Of a stretch of 64,000 nucleotides of DNA, positions 1-11,916 are shown in pieces. The notes under the pieces are model-generated. The model saw only the letters and a program-made list of their open reading frames with translations, did not search any database and was not told the DNA's origin. Numbering within the stretch: the stretch's first letter is position 1; the number at the start of each line of letters is the position of its first letter. The translations under genes and the position numbers were made by a program. Origin of the DNA: Edaphochlamys debaryana (taxonomy: Eukaryota > Chlorophyta > Chlorophyceae > Chlamydomonadales); assembly GCA_016858145.1 (NCBI GenBank), contig JAEHOE010000052.1, positions 434,001 through 498,000 of the forward strand. The letters run 5' to 3'.

Positions 1-93
1 GATCGAGTGAAAGCCCCAGGGCACCGACTGCCCGTCTCATGGGCAGCGGGGCCACGAGCCACCCTCACACCCCGCCCTAGGACACAGGGCCTT

Positions 94-100
94 GCTTGCC
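94..100 (-). other. GC-type 5' splice site of copy 1
   Basis: On the minus strand the junction reads CAG|GCAAGC, the consensus of GC-AG introns. It falls exactly where every sister gene has its phase-0 donor, after the AIGQ-type exon end. Reading through instead adds 20 unrelated residues before a stop at 37-39. Confidence 0.6.
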
Positions 101-3100
101 TGTCCAATCGCCTCGAGCACCGTCAGGCGACAAAAGACCGTGTCCACAGCCCAGCAGCTCGAGACACCAGCGTCCGTGATGGCGGCAGCCTGACCGGCGG
201 TTGGCTCGGCCCCTGCCGCCCCGTCAACTGACGGCGCATTCCGGACTGCAGCTGCCGCCGGCCGCTGCAATGAGGCCCCGTCTGCCGCCGCCGCTGGCTC
301 CTGAGCCACGCCCACATCAGGGGCCTCCGGCTGCGGATCTCCGCCTGATTCGGCTGCTGCCGCCGCAGGCTTCAGCACAGAGCCGGAGGAGTCTGCCACC
401 GCCGCCAGTCCCAGCGCCGCACCCGCACGTTCGTCCCCCGGCTGCAAATCTGCTTTCTGCGGCTGCAACGCTGAGGCTACGCCCGCCGCCACCGGCTGCT
501 GATCTGCCCCTGCGCCGGCCGCCGCCGCCTGCTGATCGGCACCTGCGCCGGCCGCCGCGGCCTGCTGATCTGCCCCTGTGTCGGCCGCCGCCGCCGCCGC
601 TTGCTGCAGATCTGGGCCTCCGCCAGGCGCCGCCATCTGTACTTCTGCGCCCTCATCAGGCGCCGCCGGCTGCTGATCTGCCCCTGCGTCAGCCGCCGCC
701 GCCGCCTGCTGCATCTCTGGGCCTCCGTCAGGCGCCGGTACCTGCTGATCTGCGCCCTCCTCAGGCGCTGCCGGCTCCTGGACCTCCGCGTCTGCCTCTG
801 CCGCCGCCTCCGCCATCTGCAGATCTGGTGATTCTCCGTCTACCTCCGCCATCTGCATATCTTCGGACCTTGCGTCAGCCTCCTCCACCTGAGCATCTGC
901 GCCCTCCTCCGCAGCTGCCGGCTGCGAACCTGAGCCTGCGTTAGCCTCCGCCGCCGCCTCCGCCGCCGCCACCGCGGCTTTCGCGGCGTGCAGGCTCCAG
1001 AGCCACTCCGCCGCCTCCGCCACCTCCCGCGCCGCCGCCCCCGACCGGCACTCCAGCAGCACTGCGTGCACCGAGGGCAGCGCCTGGAACGCCAGCACAG
1101 GGCTCGGCCGCTCGGCGCCCTCGGGGCCTGCGCCCCGCCGGGCCTCCGCGACCACCCCCTCCGCCCAGGCCCTCAGCTCCTCCGCCGAAGACGAAGGCAC
1201 CTGCTCGTCCCCGCCAGGCGCCTTGCGGGTACACCGAAGCTGCAGGGCGGGCCCGGAGGCACGGGCGGAGGGGGCGGCAGAGGCGCGGATGCGCCCCACA
1301 GCCCTCCCCACCAGCAGCTCCAGCGGCGCAGCGCTGAGGGGGCTGACTGCCTCGCTCGGGCCACCCCAGCCTGGGCTGCTGTCTTGGGCGCTGGCCGCAC
1401 TGCTAATAACCTGGGCGCCGCCCTCAGCCCTGGCACCAGGACCGCCGCCGGCACTGGCCCCAACGCTAGCTCCGGCGTTGGCCCCTGCGCCTCTTCCTCT
1501 GATGTTGCCTCCGGCGCGGGCGCCGTCTGCGCCGTCTGCGCTGTCGCCAGAGCTGGCGCCGCCGCTAGCTGCCGCCGCTGCGCCACGGGCGCCGTGGGCC
1601 CCTGCATTGGCCGCTGCGCCGCCGCCATCTGCGCTGACGCCTGCCCCGCCGCCGCCGTCAGCGCTGCCCCCGCCGCCGCCTCCCACGCTTTCCTTGGCAA
1701 CCGCCCCTGCGCTGGCCCCGCCCCTGTCCCCTGCGCCGCCACCGGCGCTGGCCCTGGCCCCGCTGCCTGCACCTCCGCCGGCGCCGCCGCTGGCACCAGC
1801 GATCGCCCCTGCCCCGCCGCCGGCGCTCGCTCCTACGTCGCCACTGGCGATACCCGTTGCGCCGCCCCCGGTGCTTGCTTCGGCCCCGCTCCCTGCGCCG
1901 CCCCCGCCGTCGCCGCCACCGCCGCCGCCGGCACTGCCTTCTGCAAGGGCCCCGGCACGTGCCCCTGCGCCGCTGCCGCCGCCGGCATCTGCACTGGCCC
2001 CGCCGCCGCCACTTGCGCTCGCCACGGCCCCGGCCCCGGCCCCTGCGCCGCCCCCTCCGCCGCCGCCGCGAACCGCGGCGATCGCCCCTGCACCGCCGCC
2101 GGCGCTGATCCCGGCCGCGCCTCCTGAGACAGCTGCGGCGCCGCCACCGGCGCTGGCCCCGGCCCCGCTCCCTGCGCCGCCGCCGCCGCCGCTAGGGTCG
2201 GCGACAGCTCCGGCACTCCCCCCGACGCCGGCCTCGGCCGCCGCGGCGCGCAGCGTGAGGCTGCGTGCCAGCCTCACGCTGACACAGCTGTCAGGGCCAA
2301 GCGACCAGTCCAGGCGCCCAGGCATGCTGAGCTGCTTCGCAAAGTCCGCGATCGTCCGGTTCGAGCTGCCCGCGCATACCCGCAGCGACCTCAGCCGCTT
2401 CTCGTCGCAGCGCGCCAGCAGGCTCACGGCGCCGGGGGTCAGGACCGTGCCGCTTGCGCCGGGTGGGCCGGAGACTTGGTTGAGGTCGGGCAGCGAGGCC
2501 TCGAGCTCGAGGTAGGGTAGCGTGCTGTCCAGCACACGGCTCGGCACGATGACGGTCTCCAGGAAGGACGAGAGGCGCTCGCCGGGAACAGCGCCGGCCC
2601 TGCCCGAGCCAAGCCTGTCCGCCAGCACGAGCCGCCGGAGCTTGCCTCGCTCCAGGTCGCAGGTCATGTCAAAGGAGGGACCAGGCGACGAGTACGCTAA
2701 TGACCGTACGGTGCAGTGCCGTACGGACGGCGGCAGGGCGTCCAGCAGTGCCTGCAGCTCCTGACCGCGGAAGCCCGCTGCCCGCCCTGGCACGCACTGT
2801 ACGACGAGCTCCTCCAGTGTCGTCATCTTGCGGACGGCCGCGGTAACGGCATTAGGATAGAAGTCACCGCCAAGCTCCAAGTATGTCAGACGCCCCGACA
2901 GTCTAGGCGGCAGGTTGGTCAGGAATGTCGAGGGGGTCTGACCCCCGAGGGTGATGCTCGTGAGCTGGGGGTTGGAGGCGAAGGCAAAGTCCACCAGGGC
3001 GCATTCCAGGGCGCTGCTGCTCCATATGTCGCACTGCAGTGAGATGGCCCGCAGGTTGGGCAGACGCTGCAGGAGAGCTAGCAGCAGGGCGGCTGATGAT

Positions 3101-3558
3101 ATGCCTCCAGTGTCCACTATCGTCAGCTCCCTGATGCGTCCGCAGGCTTCGACGGAGGCCTCGACGGAGGCCTCGCCGAAGGGCAAAAGAGAATACTCCT
3201 TGACCACGAACCGGTTGGCGCTGAGGTCCCGGGCTCCGGCGTTATCCAGGCGATCAAGGTTGAGCATGACCCTCTGACAGCTGGGCCACCGCTTGAGCCA
3301 CCGGCCATTCGCGCACAGCGAGAGGAACTTGGGGATGACTTCTGGCCAGCCCAGGCGAAGCCGCAGCTCCAGAACGTGAGTATCGACGAGGTTGCAGAGC
3401 GCTTTGCAGGATAGGCGGACCGCGCCCAGCCCTTCATATCTACGGGTAGGTAATGCATCTACGAGTGCTCTGCAGGCTTCTAGCGAGAGGTTTTGGGACA
3501 CCAACTCCGTGAGGTTCAAGGCCGAAGTCGCGCGCAACGGCGCAGAAGATGTGTTCAT
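100..3558 (-). CDS. F-box-like/leucine-rich family protein, copy 1 (3' end outside window)
   Basis: The start codon is at 3558 and the first exon runs to 100 (1153 codons). Residues 12-65 form the F-box-like start of the family (LNLTELVSQNLS, then RLSCKALCNLVD). The motif GRWLKRWPSCQRVMLNL follows, then irregular leucine-rich repeats to about residue 430. Two low-complexity inserts make this copy nearly twice the family length. One is a Gly/Ala/Ser-rich block (about plus-strand 1400-2240); the other is an Ala/Glu/Asp/Gln block with ADQQ-type repeats (about 270-980). Between them lies the conserved C-terminal part. The exon ends in LTVLEAIGQ, aligned with the exon ends of the sister genes, and is followed by GCAAGC, a GC-type donor. 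The small last exon would lie left of the window. It is divergent from the membrane-protein gene at 5425. The function as a ubiquitin-ligase receptor is inferred only. Confidence 0.8.
270..980 (-). repeat. Ala/Glu/Asp/Gln-rich coding repeat in copy 1
   Basis: Imperfect coding repeats of about 12-18 residues, with cores such as GADQQ, GPDLQQ and GAEVQM separated by alanine runs. They sit between the conserved C-terminal region and the exon end. No sister gene in this window has this insert. Confidence 0.7.
1400..2240 (-). repeat. Gly/Ala/Ser-rich coding low-complexity block in copy 1
   Basis: About 280 residues of Gly, Ala and Ser with a few Asp, Glu and Arg. It occupies the linker between the leucine-rich part and the C-terminal part. 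The same linker holds a 9-residue minisatellite in the copy at 17607 and only short Ser/Gly/Pro stretches elsewhere. Confidence 0.75.
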
Positions 3559-5424
3559 GCTGCGTCAAGCATGTTGAGTTTCACAATGAAGCGCTGCACC
3601 TGTGGGCCGCGAGGGCGGAACGTGGTCGCGGGCCATGGCATCGCGCCTGCACGCCCCGGCACGCTTGTCGCCCCTCACCCTCCCGTCGCCTGCGACCACA
3701 GTACCCTCATCCCCCGTCCCCTCGGCTGCGCAGGCCTGCGTGTAGCCCACACCACTGCCACCTCCGTGCAGGAGATGATGTCTTCTACCCCCAAGAGTTG
3801 CAGGCAGTCCTCTGCAGGAGTCTCCTGGTCCTCTGGGATTTGTTGAGCGCTGGCGCCCCTTACGTACGGAAGGCCGCCCCCGGCTCCTTGCCCTTCCTCC
3901 CACTCGTAATCATTTTTTGGGGCTGAGCCGCGTCATCAGGCTCTGCGGGCTCTTCCTCACCCCCTCCCGCCTCCCATACAAGCCCCTCGGTGGTCGTTCC
4001 CAATTACCCTTCTGCCTCCGTCCCGCTCAACCTGCTTGACATGCTCTTCCCATGTCCTACCCCCCCCCCCGCCCTAGACCGTCCTGCATCAGATCGCTAT
4101 GCTCAGACGTTGCAGCGGCTTTTTGACCCGACGAAGGGCACACCACGGCGCGCCAGAAGGCGGATTGGACCTGATTGGGGGGCGATGTGGCCGGCTCGCC
4201 CCCAGAGGGAGAGGGCTCTGCCCAGAGGTAGCCCTGCCCAAATGAAGTTAGCATGTGCTAACCGCGCCATCATCAGTCATCTCCTTAACCTCGTGCTTAG
4301 CGGAAGCTGTGTGTGGGCAGCTTCAGGGTATGAAACTTGACGTCTTGGAGGCTGGAGAAGGGTGGACGGAGATGGGGGAGCCGTAGGCAGCACGCCGTCC
4401 ATTCTCACTGCTCGGCCAGCAACGCGGGTTTCACAGCGGCTCCGCGGGTCGTTTTTATGCGTGATGCTTGGGAGCACCTGTGGTTGTGGAGACGCTAGGG
4501 ATGCTTGGAATGGTGGGGACGGCGGGGATCACTTCTAGCGGGGATGGCGTAGGTGGCGGGGATGGCGTACTCAGGCGTACAAGGTGGCGGGGATGGCGGA
4601 TGGCGGAGCACCAACACCGGCAGGCACTGCGGCCGCAAAGCCATACGAATGCAAACTTTCTTCCCTAGACACGATATACTTGAATCGCGGCATCTGTTCT
4701 AAGTATCGAACTTCGAAGGCTTCGGACCGTATAACCAGTAGTGCCGAGTCAACTGTCAGACGTTAAGGTGCCGTCCGTGCCGCCCCGTCGGCCCCGCTAT
4801 CGGCAAGTAGAAGTTTGCGACGTAACAGCGTCTTGACAAGGTATAGGGCGCGGCGCGAGGATGGCCGCGGGCTCTGCAAGCGCCAACACGGCCTGAAGGT
4901 CGGTCATGTACGGCCGACGGCGCGGGCTCAATAGGCGCCCCCAGGCACTGCACAAGTCTTATGATCGACCAATGAGTACACAACTAGCTCCCGAACCCTT
5001 GACCCCTGACAAAGAGTAAAACACTTACCAATCTTGGTATGCGCCAAGCAGCAACTTTGCGGACTTACATCAACTCACACTCCTGTCTGACTCTACGGGC
5101 TTGTGGACGCGCAACGAGTTACGACGCTGGGCGTTCATCGCGCGAGGACGGTGCCGAGGATGGGTGAGTCCGCCGCTCGCCAGCAGGTGCCTTCCTTTGC
5201 GGGCGCCTATTTGGGTTGCTCGCGATAATGTCCTAGCTCTGGCATAGTCTGAGAGCGGTGGCGCCTGTGGCGACCGCAAGCGCTTGGGGCCCGCGACATG
5301 GACACCGAGCAAGCCAGGGCGGAAGTAGCGGGGGGTAGCACTAAGCTCAGCGTTAATGCAAGCTTGCTGACCGAGCATACCGCGACACGCCCATGGTGCA
5401 GGTCTGAACGGTCTGTTCGTCGCC
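3559..5424. other. Intergenic region between divergent genes
   Basis: No gene could be supported. It must hold the promoters of copy 1 (leftward) and of the membrane-protein gene (rightward). Seen here are a small GC-rich direct repeat around 4530-4610 (GGTGGCGGGGATGGCG, about 3 imperfect copies) and a 7-base stem at 4248-4263 (GTTAGCA/TGCTAAC). The rest is unremarkable. Confidence 0.5.
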
Positions 5425-8400
5425 ATGGCCACCGTCACGGTCATCACCGTGGCATGCCGAGCGGCGGCCGCTGTCCCCATATACGGATCTTCGACGCCGC
5501 CTCCTGTCTATGGTGCCTCTAGTGCACCACCCTCACCATCAACACCTGTGACTGGTGCGTGCCCGCAACTTGCCCGCACCTCACATGTCGTGGTCGCATC
5601 GAGCGTCCTGCACACCACCCCACACCATTAAGACACGGTTTCTGCATTGGCCTTTCCGCAGGACCTTCTCCAACTCCTGCTTTTACATGGCCAGGGGTTG
5701 CGCTGTTCGTTGGCCCGGCCACTTCCTGCCAGGTGCGCCAACTTTCCTTGCCTTTCCTTGCTGCAAGAAGGGGTCATGACGCCCCATGACACTAACACCC
5801 CGGTGCTCCTACCCTTACCGACAGGGTTATGCACTTGACACGTACGGCAACTATCCGCTCGCAACACTTGAAGCCAACGGCAACTTCACGGGTACTTCAT
5901 CCCCGGCTGCAATCCAGGTCGGCGAGGCAGCACAAGAGCCTGGCGTACCGCTGTACTTCCCCAAAGCTAACCATTTGCATGTTTGCATGCGCAGACTCAT
6001 GTCTTATTCTCGGGCTGCACTGACGCCTTCACGAACCTACAAGGTGCGGCTGCAGCACTGTGGCTGGGCGAAGGGCTAGTCAGTCTGCCAGGTGGCCAGT
6101 GGCGGCAGAGCCCATTCTGCCCCGCATTCGCCCACGCTCCATGCTCTCTTCCTTCCCTTTCTACAGTACCATGTAAGCTTGCTGGCGCCTTGTACCGCCA
6201 GCAAGGCACAGCGTCTGCTCTTGTCTCGCCTGTCACCAGCCTGGTCCTCTATACACCGGCTCCCATGACCTCAAGTGAACATGCCTACGCTTACAGTCTG
6301 GTTGGCATTGGCGCGGCTGAGGCAGGTGGCTCATTCAAGGCCCTCCAGAGTAGTGAGGCCGCACAGCGGTGAGTTGCTATTGCTAACCGGGTTGACACTG
6401 CTGTGACAATAAGGCCTGACCTTGGTTACCGGAGTCTCTGTGTGTCGAGTCCGCGCGAAACCCGCCCCGACCCTCCGCCCCGACCCTCCGCCCCGACCCT
6501 CCGCTCTTTCAACCTCTGTAGTCACCTTGGGGCGCGCATGCTCCAAGCCGATGCTGCCCTTTCTGCCCTGGTGCAACTTGGCTCGGCTGCCCTCGCCGCC
6601 ATCCCCGCGTGCGCAACAGCAACCCCCGAGAAACGTGTCGAGGCCATGTACCGTGCGCTTGCGGTTCAAGCCACCTCACTTTCTTCAAGCTGGCCTCCCA
6701 TCGACCTTGCGGACACCTCAAACCTGGTCCCAAGTGTCATCAGCCAAGCGGCCAAGGAGGGTTGCAGCGCGGTCCAGTCCAGCCTGGCGGTCGCTTCTGC
6801 TACCACCCCCATCGCCAACGCTGCACTGCTGTACAAAGCTGCCGCGACAGGGCTGGGCCTGGCCACGTCAGCCCGTACTGCCTCCGTCCTCGACGTCACG
6901 TACACCGCAGCGCGCACCGCTTACGTGGTCCAAGCCAAGGCTGCCAAGGCTGTTGCAGTCAACGACGAAGCTTCCGTACTATCGGCAGGTGAGAAAGCGC
7001 ATCTGGCGGGCCCCCGTCTCCACTGTTGCTGCCAGCACCGGCACCCATTGGCCCCCGCCTAACGGTCCCTCTCTTCGCTTGTCTCAACCCAGGCTGGGCT
7101 TCTCAACTGTCTGCTGCACCCATCAACATTGTTGCCATTGCATCCGCTCTGGGCGCAAAGGCTGCGCCCACATCGGTAGCCGCCACCCTGACTGTACGAC
7201 ACACTGGTGCCCTCACAAGCTGCGCCGTGGGGGTCCTCGACGTTCCCCTCGCCGTCACCACAACCTTCACGACCGACGGCAAGGGCATCGCCCTTACCAC
7301 CCCTGCCATGGCCATAAGGGTGCGTGTGCGCTGCATGAAGCGGACTCCAGCGTCCCCGTTTAAGCTTACGTACACTGCCACACAGTGCCTTGCCTGACTG
7401 TGTCCACCTTCCGCGTGCGCAGGCCGCCGTTCCGACCGGCTGCCGTGACTCGGTGCTTTCGAACGCCAACACCACCGTCTCAGCTCCTTACGCCCTCACC
7501 ACGTTGCTGCCCCTGGGCTTCAATGCCGCCACCATCGACCTGACGGCCCACGTCGCCACCGCTGCGTACCTCGCCGGTGGCATGGCCAGTGCCAACAAAG
7601 TCAATGCGGCTGCCCCACTGCCGCGTCACATCACGGCTGCGGACTTTGCCTCTGTCTTCAACTACTTTAAGATTGGTGTGCCTGGTGCAGCTGATGCGCT
7701 GCCGGCCGGAGCTGACTTTGTTCGTCAGAACTGGGGCACCGCGCCCGTTGGGGCCCGTGCTTTCATCCTCAACGTCCGGCTCAGCACGGTCCTCACCCCA
7801 GCGGCCTCCTTTCTGTCGGGTAAGCCACAACAAGCACGCTCCCAAGCCAGCCGGTCCTCACTTCACTCATGTCCTGTCCCTCATCCGCACGCACGCAGGG
7901 GTGCTTGGCGGGCGGCCGTCAACAGCTGACACTGCGGCACTCTTGCTGAGCCGCATCGCCTCTGACATGATAGCCGGCAACCTGACACTCGAGGACCAGA
8001 ACTACCTCACCAGCCTTATGGTTTCCGTATACACCGATATCACTGGCAAGAGCTCAAGCCGACGGCGATACATGCTTGCCACGACCCTAACTTTCGACCA
8101 GGTAAGAACCTTGAACCTCTGAGCTGTGCCCTTATGGCCGCACGTACGAACCGCTCCACCTTACCCCGATCTCATCATCTCCCCACGCAGCTCAAGTCAA
8201 TCATCGCAAAGGTGGCCAGCACGGTGTCACAGTCATCCGCAATGCTCGTACAGCTGGACAAGCAGATCTCGGCAGCAGCTGAGACCGGGCAGACCCTTGA
8301 CACGGCGGCTGTACTTACGTCAGCAGCCCAGGTGAGACCATGCATGCGCAAGAAGCAAGCAAGAACAGGTGGCAAGTGCAAGTACTCAAGGGCTTCTATG

Positions 8401-8951
8401 CTTCGTTCCCTTCACAGGTTTCGTCCGTGGCATCGTCCTCCATGACACAAGCCTTGACAGCCCTGGCGGCAGCCGTTAGCTCGGGGGACCTGGCTGCGGT
8501 GGACGCACTCACCGCTTCCTTTGAGGCCAGCTTCTCCGGAACTGCGCTGCGTACTGCTGTCGAATCGGCCGCTGTCAACACAGCAGACTTGGTTGATGCA
8601 GCGCCAGCCTCAAGCCCCGAACCGAGTACGGTAGTGGACGGCATCGACACGGCCAACAGTACGGAGGCCACGGGCAATGAGGACGAGGGCAACCGGTCCG
8701 GCATGATCGCAGGCGCAGTAGTGGGATCCGTGTGCGGCGCTGGATTGATAGCTGGTGTTGGCGTCATTGTTTACCATGTCACGCAGCGGCGCAAGGCCGC
8801 AAACGTGACACCCAAGGCTTCTGGCCGTGTCAACGGTGAGGCAACGCCTGTCACGGGAGTGGAGGAGACGGCCGCAGAGGCTGGCGCCGGCGGCCGTGAC
8901 ATTGAGGAGGGCGCTGGTCCCAGTCCTGCCGCAACGGCTGAGAAGTCTTGA
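5425..8951 (+). CDS. Single-pass membrane protein with duplicated extracellular domain (11 exons)
   Basis: Exons deduced from splice sites and frame: 5425-5554, 5662-5732, 5825-5917, 5995-6043, 6167-6368, 6522-6988, 7093-7319, 7423-7819, 7899-8101, 8191-8331, 8418-8951. These give about 837 residues with every junction in frame. The start has a strong context (CGCC before ATGG) and is the first Met after an upstream stop. A Pro/Ser/Thr-rich segment (about 20-50) is followed by two related modules. In each, a Gly/Asn-rich strand and a GC-D motif lead into a TTLLPLG or TSLVLYT stretch (about residues 90-150 and 395-450). Ala-rich helical sequence follows. One hydrophobic helix at about 755-780 precedes basic VTQRRK and a 55-residue acidic tail, implying an outside N-terminus. 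The modules recall calcium-binding or adhesion-type repeats of large bacterial surface proteins; that is an inference. The N-terminus is only weakly signal-like, so an upstream exon is possible. Confidence 0.8.
6470..6505 (+). repeat. 13-base tandem repeat in intron 5 of the membrane-protein gene
   Basis: About three copies of a CCGACCCTCCGCC-like unit just upstream of the exon-6 acceptor. They could act as its polypyrimidine tract. Confidence 0.75.
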
Positions 8952-9460
8952 GCCTAGTAGGCATCAAATGTTGCATCCCGCATTCTTTATTTGCTCCGTC
9001 TCATTGGAGTCAGGTGTTTTCTTACCTGCATGATCATCATCGAATGCTGCACCGACCCTGGGGCTGAGCCCTGGCTGCAAATAAAGGGGCTTAGTGTGTG
9101 AGGTCAACGTTGCACAAAGCCCTGGGCAGTGACAATGGAGGCAACTGCGCTCTATCTTTCGACTGAACAGCCATGCATAGGCACGGCGCAGTGGCGCAGG
9201 GGCATTGTGACGTTCTGGGGGGTTGGTTTGTAGATCATCGGGGACATGGCGAGATGCTGGTTGTCCTGGCGAGACCAGGCTGTGGGGCGGAAATCGGGCC
9301 CCTTTGATTACCTTGTGACACCGTCTTGCCGCCCCCGATGTGGCGGGATGGCACTCTGCTGTCGTTCCGCGTTCGTGTTGCCCCACCCGTCCCAACCGCG
9401 TCAGGAAGTGCGCCATTTGTAAGTCAAGATTCGGAAGTCCGCTCGGGCAATCCTTCGGTG

Positions 9461-9710
9461 GTGACGGGGGCGAAGGGGGCCCCGGGAGGTCACGGCACGA
9501 AACCCCAGGCATGCGACGCGTCACATGTCCGTCGTACGACCGCGCCAGCTCACCTTCGAAGTTGAGACAGGGGGCAGGGGAACAACCGCGCATCCAGGAC
9601 CGAGACGGCAGCACGTGCTCACTCGATGCCATGGCCGCGCAGCGGGTGACGGGGGCGGCGGGGGGCCAGAAGGTCGCGGCACGGCATGGCGAAACCCAGC
9701 CCTGCGGATT
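9461..9710 (+). repeat. Imperfect direct duplication upstream of copy 2
   Basis: GTGACGGGGGCG begins at 9461 and again at 9646 (spacing 185). Each is followed by GGTC(A/G)CGGCACG and a CGAAACCC-type segment. The two copies are diverged and contain no coding signal. Confidence 0.5.
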
Positions 9711-9750
9711 ACCCGGCGGCCTGCGAGAGCTCCGGTGGCTAGTGCGACAG

Positions 9751-9760
9751 CATATATACA
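9751..9760 (+). promoter_or_regulatory. TATA-like element of copy 2
   Basis: CATATATACA lies 21-30 bases before the start codon at 9781. If it is used, the 5' UTR would be extremely short. Confidence 0.35.
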
Positions 9761-9780
9761 AAGCGTACTGACAATGCAAC

Positions 9781-11916
9781 ATGGTTACGGTGACTGCTGA
9801 CGAGCTTGCGACGCAAGGAAATGTTTTTGGCGACCTGCTCAAGCTCAACCTGGACGCGCGGCACGCAATAGTGAACTCACTGAGAGCTAGCGGCTCACTA
9901 TGTGCCGCTAGACTGAGCTGTAAGGACCTTTCAGCGTTCATCGATGGCGAGACAACCGAGCTGCGCCTCAGGCGGCTGGATGTGGACACGCCATCTCGCT
10001 GCGCTGGTGGCCACTGGATACAACTGTGGCCACAAGCGAGCAGGCTCACGCTGGAGGTGGGCGAGGAAGACTTTCCCGCCCTCGCCACCCTCGTCGCGGG
10101 CGCCCCCCCGGCGGCAGGCGGCACCGTCAAGTGCCTCGAGCTCGCTTGCATCGACGACTACATCACAGTACCCGCCGATGCCCTCAGCAGCCTCTTATCC
10201 AGCCTTCCCATGCTGCAAACCTTCACCCTGCGGAGCGGCCTGGCGGAGGAGGGCAGTCCCCTCGCCCACGCCCAGGTCGCTGCCTCGCTCGCCTCCCTGA
10301 GCCACCTCACGGCCCTCACTCTGGAGGACTACGGCTGGCTTCCCTGCATCCAGCCCGGCCTAACGGAGCGACTCCAGGAGCTGCACCTCGGAGGCGCCGC
10401 GTCCGATGCCGCTCCGCCGTGCCGGACGCTGCTGGCGGCGGCCGTCGCCGGCATGCCGGCCCTGCGGGTGCTGTGCCTGGGCCGGGGCGCATGCCTGGGG
10501 CCAGCCGAGCTGAAGGCAGTGCTAGACGCGCTGCAGCCCTCAGTCCGAACCTTCACAGCCCGGGAGGTGCGGCTGTGCCACCACGCTGACGGCCCGGGCG
10601 CCGTCACGTGCGAGCTCGTGGGCGGCGAGCTGGCCTCGGTCGCGATAGCTCAGGGTCGCATGGGCTGCAAGTTTCACGCAGCTGACTTGGCGGCCCTGCT
10701 GGAGGCGGCGCTGTTGCCCTGCCGGGCGCTGGGGCCGCGGCTGCCTAGTCTGAGCTTGGACCTCCGCCTGACTCCGGGGCTGCACGGTGAAGCCACGGCC
10801 GCGGCTCCGGCCTTTGGCCCTGGAGCCCTGGACCTGCTCTCCCGCTGTGACGCGGTGCGGCTGAGCGCCCTCGAGGCCAATGGCTGCCCCCCTGGAGCCG
10901 TGCTGGAGGTATCGCGGCTGCTGGGGACGCCGGACAGGCTGCAGTGCGGCGTGGCCGTGCGGCTGCGGGCCCCTGCTTCCCAGCACCCGGCTGCCAGCGG
11001 CGGCCTCGAGGGCAGCTGCAGCGACAGCAGCACCAGCACGGGAGCCTGCGCGCCACGCGAGGCGCCCTGGGTGCTGCGGCGGGCCATGCAGGCCATGACG
11101 TGGGTTGGGGCCCACGCGGGCTCCGAGCCTGAGGGTCCGCTCGGATGGCCCCTGGGGCACCTCTTGCTCCACGGCCCCGCCCTGGCCCAGCTGACCGCCT
11201 CCCCGCCCGCCCTCCACGCCTGGGCGCAGCAGCTCAACGCCGAGCTTTCCTCTCGGCACGCGCCCACGGGCCCCAGCTCCGCGGCTCCGTGCAGTGGCCA
11301 CAGCACGCCGCAGTGTGGCGCTCGCCCTCCGCGCCCGCCCCGCGTGGTTGGGTACCAGCCGCTGCCCGCCTTGGGAGCCGTGACCCTCGCGTGCAACCGC
11401 GAGGCCCAGGCGCTAGGGGCCGCGCTGGCGGCTGCGGTGCGGGAAACCCTGGCTGCCTGCAGCGGCGCCTGTGGGGGCGGGATCAGCGGCGCTGGGGTCG
11501 GGGCTTCGCAGCCGGGGCTGCGGGTGCAGCCGGTGCGCATGTGGCTGTCGGACGCCATTGGACAGGTGGGGACGGTCTATGTGGGCGGAGGGGGGGACGT
11601 GCCGTGACGCCCGAGGGCGGGCCGAGCTGGTTTGGGTCGGGAATGGTGTGTTCGAAGTAGCACCAGCAGACCCTGCGGCATGTACAGCGGCTGTTGATGC
11701 TGAGCCCTCGCTAGGTGTCGCCGGTACCGCACCCACGCCCTTGAGCTCCGTGTCAAACCCTCGCCCCTGCAGGTCCTGGGAGCGCTGTGGCGCGGCGAGG
11801 AGGAGGGTGGTCCCGGCCCTGACGTGGGCGAGATGGAGCACTCAAGTGTCGTGGCGTGCACGCGTTCGTCTTTAGGAGGACGCCTTGGCGCCCACCCAAC
11901 TCGTTACTGCTACTGA
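9781..11916 (+). CDS. F-box-like/leucine-rich family protein, copy 2 (truncated last exon)
   Basis: Exon 1 is 9781-11565 and exon 2 is 11773-11916, giving about 642 residues. The F-box-like start (DLLKLNLDARHAIVNSL, then RLSCKDLSAFID) covers residues 19-60. Leucine-rich repeats follow, with YGWLPCIQPGL near residue 184 and the LEAALLPCRALGPRLP motif near 307. A Ser/Gly-rich linker (about 400-425) and a conserved C-terminal region follow. Exon 1 ends LSDAIGQ at CAG|GTGGGG. Exon 2 starts VLGALWRGEEEGGPGPDVGE like its sisters, but after MEH the homology stops abruptly and 25 unrelated residues lead to a stop. At that point the next, 5'-truncated copy begins. The last exon was therefore cut by a rearrangement, and the final WLLE-type helix is lost. 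Confidence 0.75.

Larger units (their letters stand above)
8952..9780. other. Intergenic: 3' UTR and upstream region of copy 2
   Basis: No gene is seen. The left part should hold the 3' UTR of the membrane-protein gene. The right part holds an imperfect direct duplication (cores at 9461 and 9646) and a TATA-like site just before the start at 9781. Confidence 0.5.

Noticed and set aside
1223..2515. 430-codon plus-strand open frame rich in Pro and Ala
   Set aside because: Exact shadow of the Gly/Ala/Ser-rich coding block of copy 1 on the minus strand; no start context, domain or splice sites of its own.
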